From Candidatus Didemnitutus sp. (GTDB lineage: Bacteria; Verrucomicrobiota; Verrucomicrobiia; Opitutales; Opitutaceae): a stretch of 64,000 bases of DNA. The stretch spans positions 1,736,001 through 1,800,000 of the forward strand of contig JAHCAY010000001.1 of assembly GCA_019634575.1 (NCBI GenBank). Direction: 5' to 3'. Both the position numbers and the translations under genes were made by a program. The notes below the pieces were generated by a model. That model searched no databases and had not been told where the DNA came from. It worked only from the letters and a program-made list of their open reading frames with translations. Shown here one piece after another: positions 1-8,407 of this stretch (position 1 is its first letter; every line of letters begins with the position of its first letter).

Positions 1-355
1 ACTCCACGCGCTCCACAAGATCGTCCGCCGCGAAGACGCCGTCGTGCTCGCCCACCGCGTCACCGACACGATCAAGGAACACTCCGGCGAAGGCATGCTG
101 CGCACCCTGAATCGCGACCAGCTCTGGGCCATGGAGACGCCGCAAGTCTTCTCCCGCGACCTCATCTGCCGCGCCTACGCCAAAGCCGCCGCGCAGAAGA
201 AACGCCTCACCGACGACGCCTCCGCCGTCGAACTTCTCAAACACCCCGTCGCACTCCTCGAAAACCCGCACCCGAACCCAAAGCTCACGACGCCGGCCGA
301 TTTGGCCTACGCCGAGTTCCTGTTCAGCCAATCGGACCTGAGCGCTGAAAGCTGA
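1..355 (+). CDS. ispD: IspD, 2-C-methyl-D-erythritol 4-phosphate cytidylyltransferase (3' part)
   Basis: C-terminal part of the enzyme that joins MEP to CTP in the cytoplasmic non-mevalonate isoprenoid pathway. The frame is open from base 2, so the 5' part lies outside the window and about 117 codons are visible. Typical IspD segments are seen: VTDTIKE, ETPQVF and TDDASAVE. The next gene is ispF, which acts two steps later in the same pathway, a common pairing. The last codons (SAES) and the stop are made by a tract of four heptamers (340-367), so the native C-terminus may have been altered by repeat insertion. Confidence 0.93.
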   Translation, partial: LHALHKIVRREDAVVLAHRVTDTIKEHSGEGMLRTLNRDQLWAMETPQVFSRDLICRAYAKAAAQKKRLTDDASAVELLKHPVALLENPHPNPKLTTPADLAYAEFLFSQSDLSAES

Positions 356-367
356 CCGCTGACGCCT
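340..367 (+). repeat. Four-unit heptamer tract (GANNGCT-like)
   Basis: Four 7-base units of the form GANNGCT/GACGCCT in register at 340, 347, 354 and 361. The tract carries the ispD stop codon (353-355) and ends one base before the ispF start codon. Read on the other strand it resembles the TCAGCNN units at 46404-46431. Confidence 0.65.
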
Positions 368-368
368 C

Positions 369-851
369 ATGGCCTCCTTCCGCATCGGTCACGGCTACGA
401 CATCCACCGCACGGTGCCGGACCGCGCGCTCGTCCTCGGCGGCGTGAAGTTCGACTGCGACTTCGGCCTCGACGGCCATTCCGACGCCGACGCGCTCACC
501 CATGCCATCTGCGACGCGCTCCTCGGCGCCGCCGCGCTGCCCGACATCGGCCACTTTTTTCCCAACACCGACCCGCGCTGGAAAGGCGTGGACTCGCAAC
601 TGCTCCTCCAACACGTCGTCGCCGCCTTGCGCGAACGCGGCTGGCGTCCCGCCAACATCGACGCCTCACTCATCGCCGAGCGCCCGAAAATCGCCCCGCG
701 CCTCGCCGAGATGAAAGCCGTCCTCGCCCGCTCCGCCGGCCTGCCCGTCGATTGCGTCGGGCTGAAGGCGACGACCAACGAAGGCAGCGACGACATCGGC
801 CGCGGCCTCGCCATCGCCGCGCACGCCGTCGCGCTGATCGAGCGCGTCTGA
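369..851 (+). CDS. ispF: IspF, 2-C-methyl-D-erythritol 2,4-cyclodiphosphate synthase
   Basis: Converts CDP-ME 2-phosphate to ME-cyclodiphosphate with release of CMP in the MEP pathway; a cytoplasmic homotrimer in known members. The 160-residue length is normal for the family. The N-terminal GHGYDIHR supplies the metal-binding Asp and His, followed by the LDGHSDADALTHA segment with the third metal ligand and LPDIGHFFP. The C-terminal ATTNEGSDDIGRG matches the family's substrate and CTP site region. It starts 13 bases after ispD, with a heptamer repeat filling the gap and no clear Shine-Dalgarno site. Confidence 0.97.
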   Translation: MASFRIGHGYDIHRTVPDRALVLGGVKFDCDFGLDGHSDADALTHAICDALLGAAALPDIGHFFPNTDPRWKGVDSQLLLQHVVAALRERGWRPANIDASLIAERPKIAPRLAEMKAVLARSAGLPVDCVGLKATTNEGSDDIGRGLAIAAHAVALIERV

Positions 852-857
852 TTTTCC

Positions 858-2552
858 ATGCCCACGCAGCACTTTCCGGTAGCGACGGTCGATGACCGCC
901 GACTCGCTTCCCTTCGGCGGTCACAAACCGCCGCTACAGAAATTCTCCGCGCCCTTTCGTGTCTTTTCGTGTGTTTCGTGGGCCTCTCTCTGGTGTCCTG
1001 CGCGAAACGCGAGACGCCCGTCCAAATCGGCAACCGCACCGGCACGCTGCACATGAGCATCGGCGCCGAGCCGAGCGACCTCGACCCGCACGTCGTCACC
1101 GGCGTCGGCGAGGCCAAGGTCATCCACTCGCTCTTCGAGCCGCTCGTCAGCTACGATCCGAAGACCCTCAAGCCCGTCCCCGCGCTCGCCGAGCGCTGGG
1201 AAATCTCCGCCGACGGCCTGACCTACACCTTCCACCTCCGCGCCGCCGCCAAGTGGTCCAACGGCGAGCCCATCACCGCGCAGGACTGCGTCGAGTCGTG
1301 GAAGCGCATCCTCACGCCGACGCTCGCCGCCGATTACGCCTACATGCTCTACATGGTCCGCGGCGCCGAGGAGTTCAACAAGGGCAAGGCCAACTTCTCC
1401 GCCGTTGGTCTCGCCGCACCCGACGCGCGCACGCTCGTCGTCCACCTCACCGCGCCCGCGCCGTATTTTCTCCAGGTGCTGCTCAACTCGCCGTGGCGCC
1501 CGGTCAACGTCCGCGCCATCGCCGCCGTCGGCGACGCCTACCACCGCGGCACCGCGTGGGCCACGCCGCAGCACATCGTCACGAGCGGCCCGTTTCACCT
1601 GAAGGAGTGGACTTCGCACCAGCGCCTCGTCGTCGAAAAATCCGCGACCTACTGGGACCGCGAGCACGTGAAGCTCAACGCCATCGTTTTCTACCCCACC
1701 GACAGCGTCGACGCCGAGGAGCGCATGTTTCGTGCCGGTCAGCTCCACCTCACCTACAACCTCTCGCTCTCGAAGCTCGCCAGCTACCGCCAGTCGATGC
1801 CCGAGGCGCTCCGCATCGATCCTTATCTCAGCACGTTCTTTTTCCGCGCCAACACCCGCAAGCCTCCGCTCGATAACGCGCTCGTCCGCCGCGCCCTCTC
1901 GCTCGCCATCGACCGCACGCTCATCGTCGAAAAAGTCCTCCGTGGCGGCCAGCGTCCCGCGCCATCGCTCGTGCCGCCCGAGACGCCCGACTACCCCGTG
2001 CCCGCGCTCCCGCCGCGCGACCTCGCGACCGCCCAAAAACTCCTCGCCGACGCCGGCTATCCCGGCGGCAAAGGCTTCCCACCGATCGAGATCATCTACG
2101 ACAATTCCGAAATCCTCCGCCTCGTCGTCGAAGCCATTCAGGAAATGTGGCGCCGCGACCTCGGCATCGAGGTCCAGCTCCTGAACCAGGAGCACAAAGT
2201 CGTTTTCGCCAACCGCCGCGCCGGCACCTACCAGCTCCTCCTCAGCGAATGGGTCGGCGACTACCTCGACGCCACCACCTTCCTCGACCTCTGGCGCAGC
2301 GACGCCGGCAACAACCACACCGGCTGGGCCAACGCCGACTACGACGCCCTCATGAACCGCGCGATGACCGAGCAGGACGTCGCCGCCCGTGCCAAGCTCC
2401 TCCAGCAAGCCGAGCTCCTCATGCTGGAAAGCTCGCCGTGCATTCCGGTCTATTTCAACACGCACGTCTATCTGTGCGCGCCGTCGGTGAAGGACTGGTT
2501 GCCAAATCCGATGGATCACATGGATTACCGGCATGTGTCGCTCACGCCGTGA
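858..2552 (+). CDS. oppA: Peptide ABC transporter substrate-binding lipoprotein (OppA type, SBP_bac_5)
   Basis: Periplasmic oligopeptide-binding component. After the signal region the mature part opens with a family-typical GAEPSDLDPHVV stretch, and a WEISADGLTYTFHLR stretch follows. The lipobox is LVSC with the modified Cys at about residue 48. The total of 564 residues is normal. The N-terminus is odd: an inverted REP pair (879-937) encodes about residues 8-27 and three TTTCGTG repeats (955-980) encode much of the hydrophobic core. No ATG or TTG lies between the repeats and the lipobox, so the start at 858 is the only reasonable one visible. A second binding protein overlaps its end; permeases lie 8 kb downstream. 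Confidence 0.9.
   Translation: MPTQHFPVATVDDRRLASLRRSQTAATEILRALSCLFVCFVGLSLVSCAKRETPVQIGNRTGTLHMSIGAEPSDLDPHVVTGVGEAKVIHSLFEPLVSYDPKTLKPVPALAERWEISADGLTYTFHLRAAAKWSNGEPITAQDCVESWKRILTPTLAADYAYMLYMVRGAEEFNKGKANFSAVGLAAPDARTLVVHLTAPAPYFLQVLLNSPWRPVNVRAIAAVGDAYHRGTAWATPQHIVTSGPFHLKEWTSHQRLVVEKSATYWDREHVKLNAIVFYPTDSVDAEERMFRAGQLHLTYNLSLSKLASYRQSMPEALRIDPYLSTFFFRANTRKPPLDNALVRRALSLAIDRTLIVEKVLRGGQRPAPSLVPPETPDYPVPALPPRDLATAQKLLADAGYPGGKGFPPIEIIYDNSEILRLVVEAIQEMWRRDLGIEVQLLNQEHKVVFANRRAGTYQLLLSEWVGDYLDATTFLDLWRSDAGNNHTGWANADYDALMNRAMTEQDVAARAKLLQQAELLMLESSPCIPVYFNTHVYLCAPSVKDWLPNPMDHMDYRHVSLTP
879..937. repeat. REPIN-like inverted REP pair, GTAG type
   Basis: Two 24-base arms (879-902 and 914-937) in inverted orientation, matching at 20 of 24 positions. 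Each outer end begins GTAG and each arm contains its own small palindrome around CGGTC/GACCG. GTAG at the foot of the stem is the hallmark tetranucleotide of bacterial REP sequences. The element is translated as part of the first OppA leader. Confidence 0.7.
955..980 (+). repeat. TTTCGTG repeat tract, period 9-10
   Basis: TTTCGTG occurs at 955, 965 and 974. It resembles the ATTCGTG-core palindromes at 17965-18034 and 50957-51062. Here it is translated as the hydrophobic part of the OppA lipoprotein signal peptide. Confidence 0.6.
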
Positions 2553-4233
2553 AGCCGCGGTAGGGCGCGGATTCCGTTCCGCGCCGCATGCCCTCGCGGC
2601 GCGTCGGTCCGCCCTCCGCCGTCCGTCCTCGGTTCTCCGTCTCCTGTCCTCCGCCCTCTGCGCTCTCGCACTCTGCGCAACGTGGTCCGGATGCCGCCGC
2701 GACGCGCCCGCTCCGACCGAGCAACTTCTCCGCATTTCCCAGCGCAACGAGCCCGCGACGCTCGACCCGCACCTCGCCACGCTGCCCGACGAATTCTTCC
2801 TCATCCGCGCGCTCACCGAAGGCCTCGTCGTGCCCAACCCCGCCGGCGGCACGCCGCTCCCCGGCGTCGCCGAGCGCTGGGAAACCTCTGCCGACGGTCT
2901 TACGTGGACTTTCCACCTTCGCGCCGATGCGCGCTGGTCCAACGGCGATCCCGTCACCGCCGCAGATTTCGTTTACTCCTTCCGTCGCGCGCTCACGCCC
3001 GCGCTCGGCGCGCCGAAGGCGCAGCTCTTCTTCGTGCTGAAAAACGCCGCCGCTTTCTACCGCGGACAGCTCGCCGACCCCGCGCAACTCGGCCTCGCCG
3101 CGCCCGACGCCCGCACCCTCGTCCTCACGCTCGAGCAACCCGCGCCGCACCTCCTCGCCCTCGCCGCCAGCGGCCCGTGGCTGCCCGTGCACCCGGCGAG
3201 CATCGAGCACTTCGGCGGCGCCACCGCGCGCAACGCCACATGGACCGAGCCCGGCCGCTACGTCGGCAACGGCCCCTTCGTCCTCGCCGAATGGCGCAAA
3301 GCCCAACACCTCCTCGTCACGCGCAATCCGCATTTCCACGCCGCCGACCGCATCAAACTCACCGCCGTGCGCTACCAGATCTACGACAGCGGCGACACCG
3401 AGGAGCGCGCCTTCCGCGCCGGCCAGGTCGACATCACGATGGCCGTGCCGTTCACGAAGCTCGAGCACTACGCGTCGCCGGTGCTCCGCCGCCAGCCGCT
3501 GCACGAGACGCGCTATTTCGCGCTCAACACCACGCGCCCGCCGCTCGACGACGCCCGCATCCGCCGCGCCCTCGCCCTCGCCCTCGATCGCGACGCCATC
3601 GTGCGCAACGTCCTCCGCGGCGCGCAGCGTCCCGCCCTGAGTTTCATCCCGCCCGACCTCGGCGGCTACACCGGTGCCGCGCAACTCACCCCCGATCCTG
3701 CCGCCGCCCGCGCGCTGCTTGCCGCGGCCGGCTTCCCTGACGGCAAAGGCTTCCCCAAGCTCGAGCTCGCCGCGTGGAATGTGAACCCCGCCATCCTCGA
3801 AGCCGCGCAACAGATGTGGCGCCGCGAGCTCGGCATCGAGACCTCCATCGTTCAACGCGAAGGCAAAGTCCACATGGCTGCCGTCATCGCCGGTGACTTC
3901 GCCATCGCCCTCATGCCCGCGATTCCCGACTACGACGACGCTAGCGCACTCTTCGACGAACTCACCACCGGCGCGCCGGGCAACTTCCCGCGCTGGAGCG
4001 ACGCACGCTACGACGAACTCGTCCGCAACGCTCGCCGCGAAACCGACCGTGCTCATCGCACTGAGCTTTATCGCGCCGCTGAACACCGCTTACTCGACCA
4101 GTTGCCCATCGTGCCGTTTTATTTCAATTCCCAGGATTACCTCGTAGCCCCTCGCGTCTCCGGCTGGTGCCAGGACGCGCTCTGGAACCGCTTCTATGAA
4201 GACGTCACCGTCTCGCCCGAAATCTCACGCTAG
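2533..4233 (+). CDS. oppA: Second OppA-type peptide-binding lipoprotein
   Basis: Paralogue of the preceding gene, overlapping its end by 20 bases. The mature part begins with ISQRNEPATLDPHLATLP, followed by WETSADGLTWTFHLR. The lipobox Cys follows TWSG at about residue 56. The length (566) is normal. No ATG, GTG or TTG exists in frame between 2533 and the lipobox, so 2533 is chosen. The leader is built from repeats: a GTAG REP (2560-2585) encodes part of the n-region and eight heptamers (2613-2668) encode much of the hydrophobic core. Probably delivers peptides to the OppB/OppC permease of this region, perhaps with a different specificity from the first protein. Confidence 0.88.
   Translation: MCRSRREAAVGRGFRSAPHALAARRSALRRPSSVLRLLSSALCALALCATWSGCRRDAPAPTEQLLRISQRNEPATLDPHLATLPDEFFLIRALTEGLVVPNPAGGTPLPGVAERWETSADGLTWTFHLRADARWSNGDPVTAADFVYSFRRALTPALGAPKAQLFFVLKNAAAFYRGQLADPAQLGLAAPDARTLVLTLEQPAPHLLALAASGPWLPVHPASIEHFGGATARNATWTEPGRYVGNGPFVLAEWRKAQHLLVTRNPHFHAADRIKLTAVRYQIYDSGDTEERAFRAGQVDITMAVPFTKLEHYASPVLRRQPLHETRYFALNTTRPPLDDARIRRALALALDRDAIVRNVLRGAQRPALSFIPPDLGGYTGAAQLTPDPAAARALLAAAGFPDGKGFPKLELAAWNVNPAILEAAQQMWRRELGIETSIVQREGKVHMAAVIAGDFAIALMPAIPDYDDASALFDELTTGAPGNFPRWSDARYDELVRNARRETDRAHRTELYRAAEHRLLDQLPIVPFYFNSQDYLVAPRVSGWCQDALWNRFYEDVTVSPEISR
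2560..2585 (+). repeat. Single GTAG-type REP
   Basis: GTAG followed by a palindrome with GGCGCGGA and TCCGCGCC arms. It lies inside the leader of the second OppA gene and is translated. Confidence 0.6.
2613..2668 (+). repeat. Heptamer tract, CCTCCGT-like, eight units
   Basis: Eight consecutive 7-base units around a CCTCYGT consensus, twice the four-unit length seen elsewhere. It is translated as the hydrophobic core of the second OppA signal peptide. Related tracts occur at 10097-10124, 12136-12163 and 48599-48626. Confidence 0.6.
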
Positions 4234-4237
4234 CAAT

Positions 4238-4310
4238 GTAGGGGCGCAGTCTTGCTGCGCCCTTCCGGCGGACGCGGCATCCGCCAGGCGCAGCAGGACT
4301 GCGCCCCTAC
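4238..4310. repeat. REPIN, GTAGGGGCGCAG type, copy 1
   Basis: Inverted arms at 4238-4261 and 4287-4310 match at 23 of 24 positions. Each arm starts GTAGGGGCGCAG at its outer end and contains an inner palindrome (GGCGCAG/CTGCGCC). The left arm is identical over 24 bases to the left arm at 47190-47213. Confidence 0.8.
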
Positions 4311-4321
4311 CGCTTAATCCT

Positions 4322-4396
4322 GTCATTGCGCGGAATGCAGCGTCGACTCCATCCAGCGGGATTGCCACGGCGCGTTTGGCGCACCTCGCAATGACG
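4322..4396. repeat. CATTGCG palindromic repeat
   Basis: Nine-base terminal inverted repeats GTCATTGCG (4322-4330) and CGCAATGAC (4388-4396) enclose a partly self-complementary core. It resembles a CATTGCGAGG-type intergenic repeat known from many bacterial genomes. Its right end contains the ATG proposed as start of the following M28 peptidase. Confidence 0.65.
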
Positions 4397-6049
4397 ATCA
4401 GCGCACTGCTCGCTTGCACGAGCGCCCTCGCCGCTGAGACGCCCGCGCCGTCCGCCGAACGCATCCTCGCGCGCACCAAGGTGCTCGCGTCCGACGAATT
4501 CGAGGGCCGCGCCCCCGGCACGCCGGGCGAGGACAAGACCGTCGCCTACCTCACGACCGAGTTCCAGAAGCTCGGCCTCTCGCCCGGCAACCCCGACGGC
4601 ACCTACGTGCAGGAGGTCCGGACCACCGGCCTCACCTCGAAGTCCGCGCTGACCTTCACCGCCGGCGGCCAGACGCTCGCGCCGCAGGTCGGCCTCGACT
4701 TCATCGCGCTCTCCCGCCGCCGCCAGGCACAGGTCGAGCTGAAGGACAGCGAGATCGTCTTCGTCGGCTACGGCATCACCGCGCCGGAATTCGGTTGGGA
4801 CGACTTCAAGGGCGTCGACGTCCGCGGCAAGACCGTCGTCATGCTGATCAACGACCCGCCGATCACCGACCCGAAGACCGGCCAGCTCGACGACGCGGTC
4901 TTCGGCGGCAAGGCCATGACCTACTACGGGCGCTGGACCTACAAGTTCGAGAGCGCCTCCGCCCGTGGCGCCGCCGCCGTCCTCATCGTGCACGAGACTG
5001 GCCCGGCCGGTTATCCGTTCGCCGTCATCGCCGCCGGCTCCGGCCGCGAAACCTTCGACGTCGGCTCCGACGCCGCCAGCGAGCAGCGCGTCGCCGTCGA
5101 AGGCTGGATCACGCTCGACACCGCGCGCCGCCTCTTCGCCGCCGCCGGCCAGGATTACGCCGCGCTGAAAGCCGCCGCCGCGCACCGCGATTTCCGCCCC
5201 GTGCCCCTCGCCGCCCGCGCGCAAATCTCCGTCGCCAACACCGTGCGCAGCGTCAGCTCGCGCAACGTCGTCGCCCTGCTCCCCGGCTCCGACCCGCAGC
5301 TGCGCGACCAGTTCGTCGTCTACTCCGCGCACTGGGACGCCTACGGGCGCAACCCCGCGCTCACCGGCGACCAGATCCTCAACGGCGCGGCCGACAACGC
5401 CATCTCCGTCGCGATGATGCTCGAGATCGCGCAGGTCGCCGCCGCGCTGCCCGCCGCCGAGCGTCCGCGCCGCTCCCTGCTCTTCTTCGCCCCGACCTAC
5501 GAGGAAAAGGGCATCCTTGGCTCGCAATTCTACGCGCGCAACCCGCTCCACCCGCTCGCGCGCACCGTCGCCAACCTCAACATCGAGCCGCTCGACGGCA
5601 ACCTCGCCTACGGCCCGACGCGCGACATGGAGGTGGTCGGCCGCAACCCGTCCACGCTCGACGACTACGCCGCCGCCATCGCCCGCGAGCAGGGCCGCGT
5701 GCTGCGCCCCGACTCCGAACCGGAGAAGGGTTACTATTACCGCAGCGACCACTTCGAGTTCGCCAAGGTCGGCGTGCCCGCGTTCTTCGTCCGCTCGGGC
5801 GTCGACTTCCTCGACGCCCCCGCCGGCACCGGCGAGAAGCTGCGCCTGAACTACCTCGTGAACGACTACCACAAGGTCAGCGACGAAGTCCGCCCCGACT
5901 GGACCTGCCGCGGCGCCGCGGCCGACGCCAAGTTCCTCCTCGCCCTCGGCCTCAAGGTCGCCAACACCGATGCCATCCCTGAGTGGAAGCCCGGCACGGA
6001 ATTCAAGGCCGTGCGCGACGCTTCGCTCGCCGCCGCCGCCCAACCCTGA
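4391..6049 (+). CDS. M28 family metallopeptidase with PA domain, secreted (copy 1)
   Basis: Predicted exported zinc aminopeptidase. An N-terminal conserved block (SDEFEGRAPGTPGEDKT) is followed by a PA-type insert (about residues 130-290) and the M28 catalytic domain. Metal and catalytic residues are visible: His and Asp in HWDAYG (His about 314), Asp in NGAADNA, the Glu pair in YEEKG, and the last His in YRSDHFEF. The frame is open upstream to 4196, but that stretch is a REPIN plus a CATTGCG repeat. ATG 4391 gives a short signal peptide (ISALLACTSALAA) that lacks the usual basic start, so the true start is uncertain. The tandem paralogue follows 29 bases later. Probably trims peptides for the Opp system. 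Confidence 0.88.
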   Translation: MTISALLACTSALAAETPAPSAERILARTKVLASDEFEGRAPGTPGEDKTVAYLTTEFQKLGLSPGNPDGTYVQEVRTTGLTSKSALTFTAGGQTLAPQVGLDFIALSRRRQAQVELKDSEIVFVGYGITAPEFGWDDFKGVDVRGKTVVMLINDPPITDPKTGQLDDAVFGGKAMTYYGRWTYKFESASARGAAAVLIVHETGPAGYPFAVIAAGSGRETFDVGSDAASEQRVAVEGWITLDTARRLFAAAGQDYAALKAAAAHRDFRPVPLAARAQISVANTVRSVSSRNVVALLPGSDPQLRDQFVVYSAHWDAYGRNPALTGDQILNGAADNAISVAMMLEIAQVAAALPAAERPRRSLLFFAPTYEEKGILGSQFYARNPLHPLARTVANLNIEPLDGNLAYGPTRDMEVVGRNPSTLDDYAAAIAREQGRVLRPDSEPEKGYYYRSDHFEFAKVGVPAFFVRSGVDFLDAPAGTGEKLRLNYLVNDYHKVSDEVRPDWTCRGAAADAKFLLALGLKVANTDAIPEWKPGTEFKAVRDASLAAAAQP

Positions 6050-6078
6050 GCGCTCCCTTTCCCACACACCACACCACC

Positions 6079-7758
6079 ATGTCCCTGCACCGCCCCGTGA
6101 CTTTCGGCCTCGGCCTGCTTCTCGCCTGCGCGAGCGCATCCGCCGCCGAGCCGCAGCTCCATCCAGCCTCCGCCGCGCGCATCCTCGAGCGCACGAAGGT
6201 CCTCGCCTCCGACGAATTCGAGGGCCGCTCGCCCGGCACGCCGGGCGAGGACAAGACCGTCGCCTACCTCGTCGGCGAATTCCAGAAAATGGGCCTCGCC
6301 CCCGGCAACCCCGAGGGCGGCTTCCTCCAGAACGCCCCGCTCGTCGGCATCACCTCGGCACCCACGCTGTCGTTCACACGCGACGGCGTGACGCTCCCGA
6401 TGGAGAACATCAACGACTTCGTCGGCCCGTCCTCGCGCCTCGTGCCGCACGTCGAGACGAAGGACAGCGATGTGGTCTTCGTCGGCTACGGCGTCGTCGC
6501 CCCGGAATACGGCTGGGACGACTACAAGGGCGTCGACGTCCGCGGCAAGACAGTCGTCATGCTCGTCAACGACCCGCCGGTCACCGACCCGAAGACGGGC
6601 GAGCTCGATCCGACGATTTTCGGCGGCAAGGCCATGACCTACTACGGCCGCTGGACCTACAAATACGAGATCGCCGCCGCCAAGGGCGCCGCCGCCTGCC
6701 TCATCGTCCACGAGACCGGCCCGGCCGCGTATCCCTTCGCCGTCATCATCGGCAGCCGCTCGCGCGAGAACTTCGAGATCAGCGCGCTCGACAAGAACAT
6801 GAGCCACGTCGCGATGGAGGGCTGGCTCACGCTCGACGCCGCCCGCCGGCTCTTCGCCTCCTGCGGCAAGGACTACGAGGCCGCCAAGAAGGCCGCCGCC
6901 GGACGCGACTTCCACCCGATCGAGCTCGGCACCAAGGCCTCGTTCGTCATCGAGAACCAGCTCCGCAACGTCGCCTCGCGCAACGTCGTCGCGATGCTCC
7001 CCGGCTCCGACCCGAAGCTGAAGGACGAGTTCGTCATCTACTCCGCGCACTGGGACCACCTCGGCCGTGAGCCGAAGCTCAAGGGCGACCAGATCTTCAA
7101 CGGCGCCGCGGACAACGCCGCCGGCTGCGCCGTCCTGCTCGAGATCGCCGAGATCATGGCGCAGCTCCCGCCCGCCCAGCGCCCGAAGCGCAGCATCCTC
7201 TTCCTCTCCGTCACCGCGGAGGAAAAGGGCCTGCTCGGCTCGCATTACTACGCGGCCAACCCGCTTTACCCGCTGAACAAGACGCTCGCGAACATCAACA
7301 TCGACGGCGCGAACCAGTTCGGCCCGACCAGTGACATGACCACCGTCGGCTTCGGCGCGTCGACGATCGACGACGTCGGCATCGCCGTCGCGAAAGACAT
7401 GGGCCGCTCAATGGGCCCCGAGGCGCACCCGGAGAACGGCGGCTACTACCGCAGCGACCACTTCGAATTCGCGAAGGTCGGCGTGCCCTCCTACTACCCG
7501 AAGAACGGCCGCAAATACATCGGCCAACCCGACGACTTCGCCGAGAAGCAGGTGAAGGACTACATCGCCAACCGCTACCACAAGGTCACGGACGAGGTGC
7601 AGCCCGACTGGACCTTCGAGGGCGCCGCGCAGGACACCGCCTTCCTCGTCGAGGTCGGCCTGCGCATCGCCAACGGCGACACCTGGCCGCAATGGCGCGC
7701 CGGCAACGAATTCAAGGCCAAGCGCGACGCGATGATGCAGACGAAGAAGCACGAGTAA
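6079..7758 (+). CDS. M28 family metallopeptidase with PA domain, secreted (copy 2)
   Basis: Close paralogue of the upstream gene, with the same SDEFEGRSPGTPGEDKT block, the PA-like region and the M28 site: HWDHLG (His about 324), NGAADNAAG, the TAEEKG Glu pair and YRSDHFEFAK. Start ATG 6079 gives a clear signal peptide with a basic start and LGLLLACASASAAE; 559 residues. Substitutions near the metal site (HWDHLG against HWDAYG, TAEE against TYEE) suggest different substrate preference. Arises from tandem duplication. A REP copy begins just after its stop. Confidence 0.93.
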   Translation: MSLHRPVTFGLGLLLACASASAAEPQLHPASAARILERTKVLASDEFEGRSPGTPGEDKTVAYLVGEFQKMGLAPGNPEGGFLQNAPLVGITSAPTLSFTRDGVTLPMENINDFVGPSSRLVPHVETKDSDVVFVGYGVVAPEYGWDDYKGVDVRGKTVVMLVNDPPVTDPKTGELDPTIFGGKAMTYYGRWTYKYEIAAAKGAAACLIVHETGPAAYPFAVIIGSRSRENFEISALDKNMSHVAMEGWLTLDAARRLFASCGKDYEAAKKAAAGRDFHPIELGTKASFVIENQLRNVASRNVVAMLPGSDPKLKDEFVIYSAHWDHLGREPKLKGDQIFNGAADNAAGCAVLLEIAEIMAQLPPAQRPKRSILFLSVTAEEKGLLGSHYYAANPLYPLNKTLANINIDGANQFGPTSDMTTVGFGASTIDDVGIAVAKDMGRSMGPEAHPENGGYYRSDHFEFAKVGVPSYYPKNGRKYIGQPDDFAEKQVKDYIANRYHKVTDEVQPDWTFEGAAQDTAFLVEVGLRIANGDTWPQWRAGNEFKAKRDAMMQTKKHE

Positions 7759-7769
7759 GTGCACACCGA

Positions 7770-7798
7770 GGTGGTCGCCGACGTCCCGGCGGCGACAG
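7770..7798 (+). repeat. RAYT-linked REP, left copy
   Basis: A 29-base element starting GGTGG with stem GTCGCCG/CGGCGAC. It matches the copy at 8361-8389 at 28 of 29 positions, in the same orientation, and lies 54 bases before the transposase gene. Confidence 0.8.
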
Positions 7799-7852
7799 GC
7801 GCGGGCCACGCCACACCTCAATTGCCGGCGAACGTCACGACGTTTCCGCACC

Positions 7853-8338
7853 ATGGCCACCGACTCCACCCGCCGCCTGCACCACGCGATTCCGCCGTGG
7901 GTCGCAGGCGGTGCCATTATCCACATCCGCATCCGCGTGGACTCGGAGTGGGCGCGGCATCAGTCGCTGGTCGCACGCGAGGTCGCCCGGCGCCTGCTCG
8001 ATTCCGTCGCGAACTATCACCGCCGGGGTTCGTGGTATTGCCACTTGTTCCTGTTGATGCCCGATCACACCCATGCGCTCATCGCATTCCCATCCGATCG
8101 GCCGATGAGTCAGGTCATCAGCGCGTGGAAATCCTGGCACGCGCGCCACACCGCGATCGCCTGGCAAGACAACTACTTCGATCACCGTATCCGCAACGAC
8201 GCCGAGTTCGAACTGAAAGCCACTTACATCCGGCACAACCCCATCGTGAAAGGCCTTTGCCAACGCGCGGAAGATTGGCCGTGGGTCGTGGACGCGAACT
8301 CCCTCGCGGCACCGTCGGGGACGCCGGCGCCCACCTGA
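7853..8338 (+). CDS. REP-associated tyrosine transposase (RAYT, Y1/IS200-like domain)
   Basis: Single-strand DNA transposase-like HUH protein thought to mobilise or cut REP hairpins. The 161-residue length fits RAYTs. The HUH motif is HTH within PDHTHALI (His 72 and His 74), the likely catalytic Tyr is in ATYIRHNPIVKG (about 125), and the C-terminal WPW is typical. It is flanked by REP copies at 7770-7798 and 8361-8389, and an inverted degenerate copy (8309-8335) encodes its last residues. It lies between the M28 peptidase and the MFS gene, splitting the peptide-uptake region. It is complete, so probably functional. Confidence 0.92.
   Translation: MATDSTRRLHHAIPPWVAGGAIIHIRIRVDSEWARHQSLVAREVARRLLDSVANYHRRGSWYCHLFLLMPDHTHALIAFPSDRPMSQVISAWKSWHARHTAIAWQDNYFDHRIRNDAEFELKATYIRHNPIVKGLCQRAEDWPWVVDANSLAAPSGTPAPT
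8309..8335 (-). repeat. Inverted degenerate REP inside the RAYT 3' end
   Basis: On the minus strand this reads GGTGGGCGCCGGCGTCCC and onwards, about 20 of 27 positions like the flanking REPs. It pairs in inverted orientation with 8361-8389, giving a REPIN-like unit at the end of the transposase gene. Confidence 0.55.
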
Positions 8339-8360
8339 CGCAAGCGAAAGCTGTATTCAC

Positions 8361-8389
8361 GGTGGCCGCCGACGTCCCGGCGGCGACAG
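8361..8389 (+). repeat. RAYT-linked REP, right copy
   Basis: GGTGG-headed 29-base palindrome with the same stem as 7770-7798, differing only at its sixth base. It lies 22 bases after the transposase stop. Confidence 0.8.
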
Positions 8390-8407
8390 ACAACGTTCGC
8401 ACCACCC

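Noticed and set aside
921..2957. 678-codon open frame on the minus strand across both OppA genes
   Set aside because: Antisense to two clear binding-protein genes, with no family features; a GC-driven open frame.
4196..4390. Upstream extension of the first M28 peptidase
   Set aside because: The extra 65 codons are made wholly of a REPIN and a CATTGCG repeat plus the end of the preceding gene, so translation from 4196 is unlikely.
7853..8338. Transposase as an ordinary IS200/IS605 element
   Set aside because: Length, C-terminal motifs and flanking REP copies fit a RAYT better; no insertion-sequence ends or accessory TnpB are seen.
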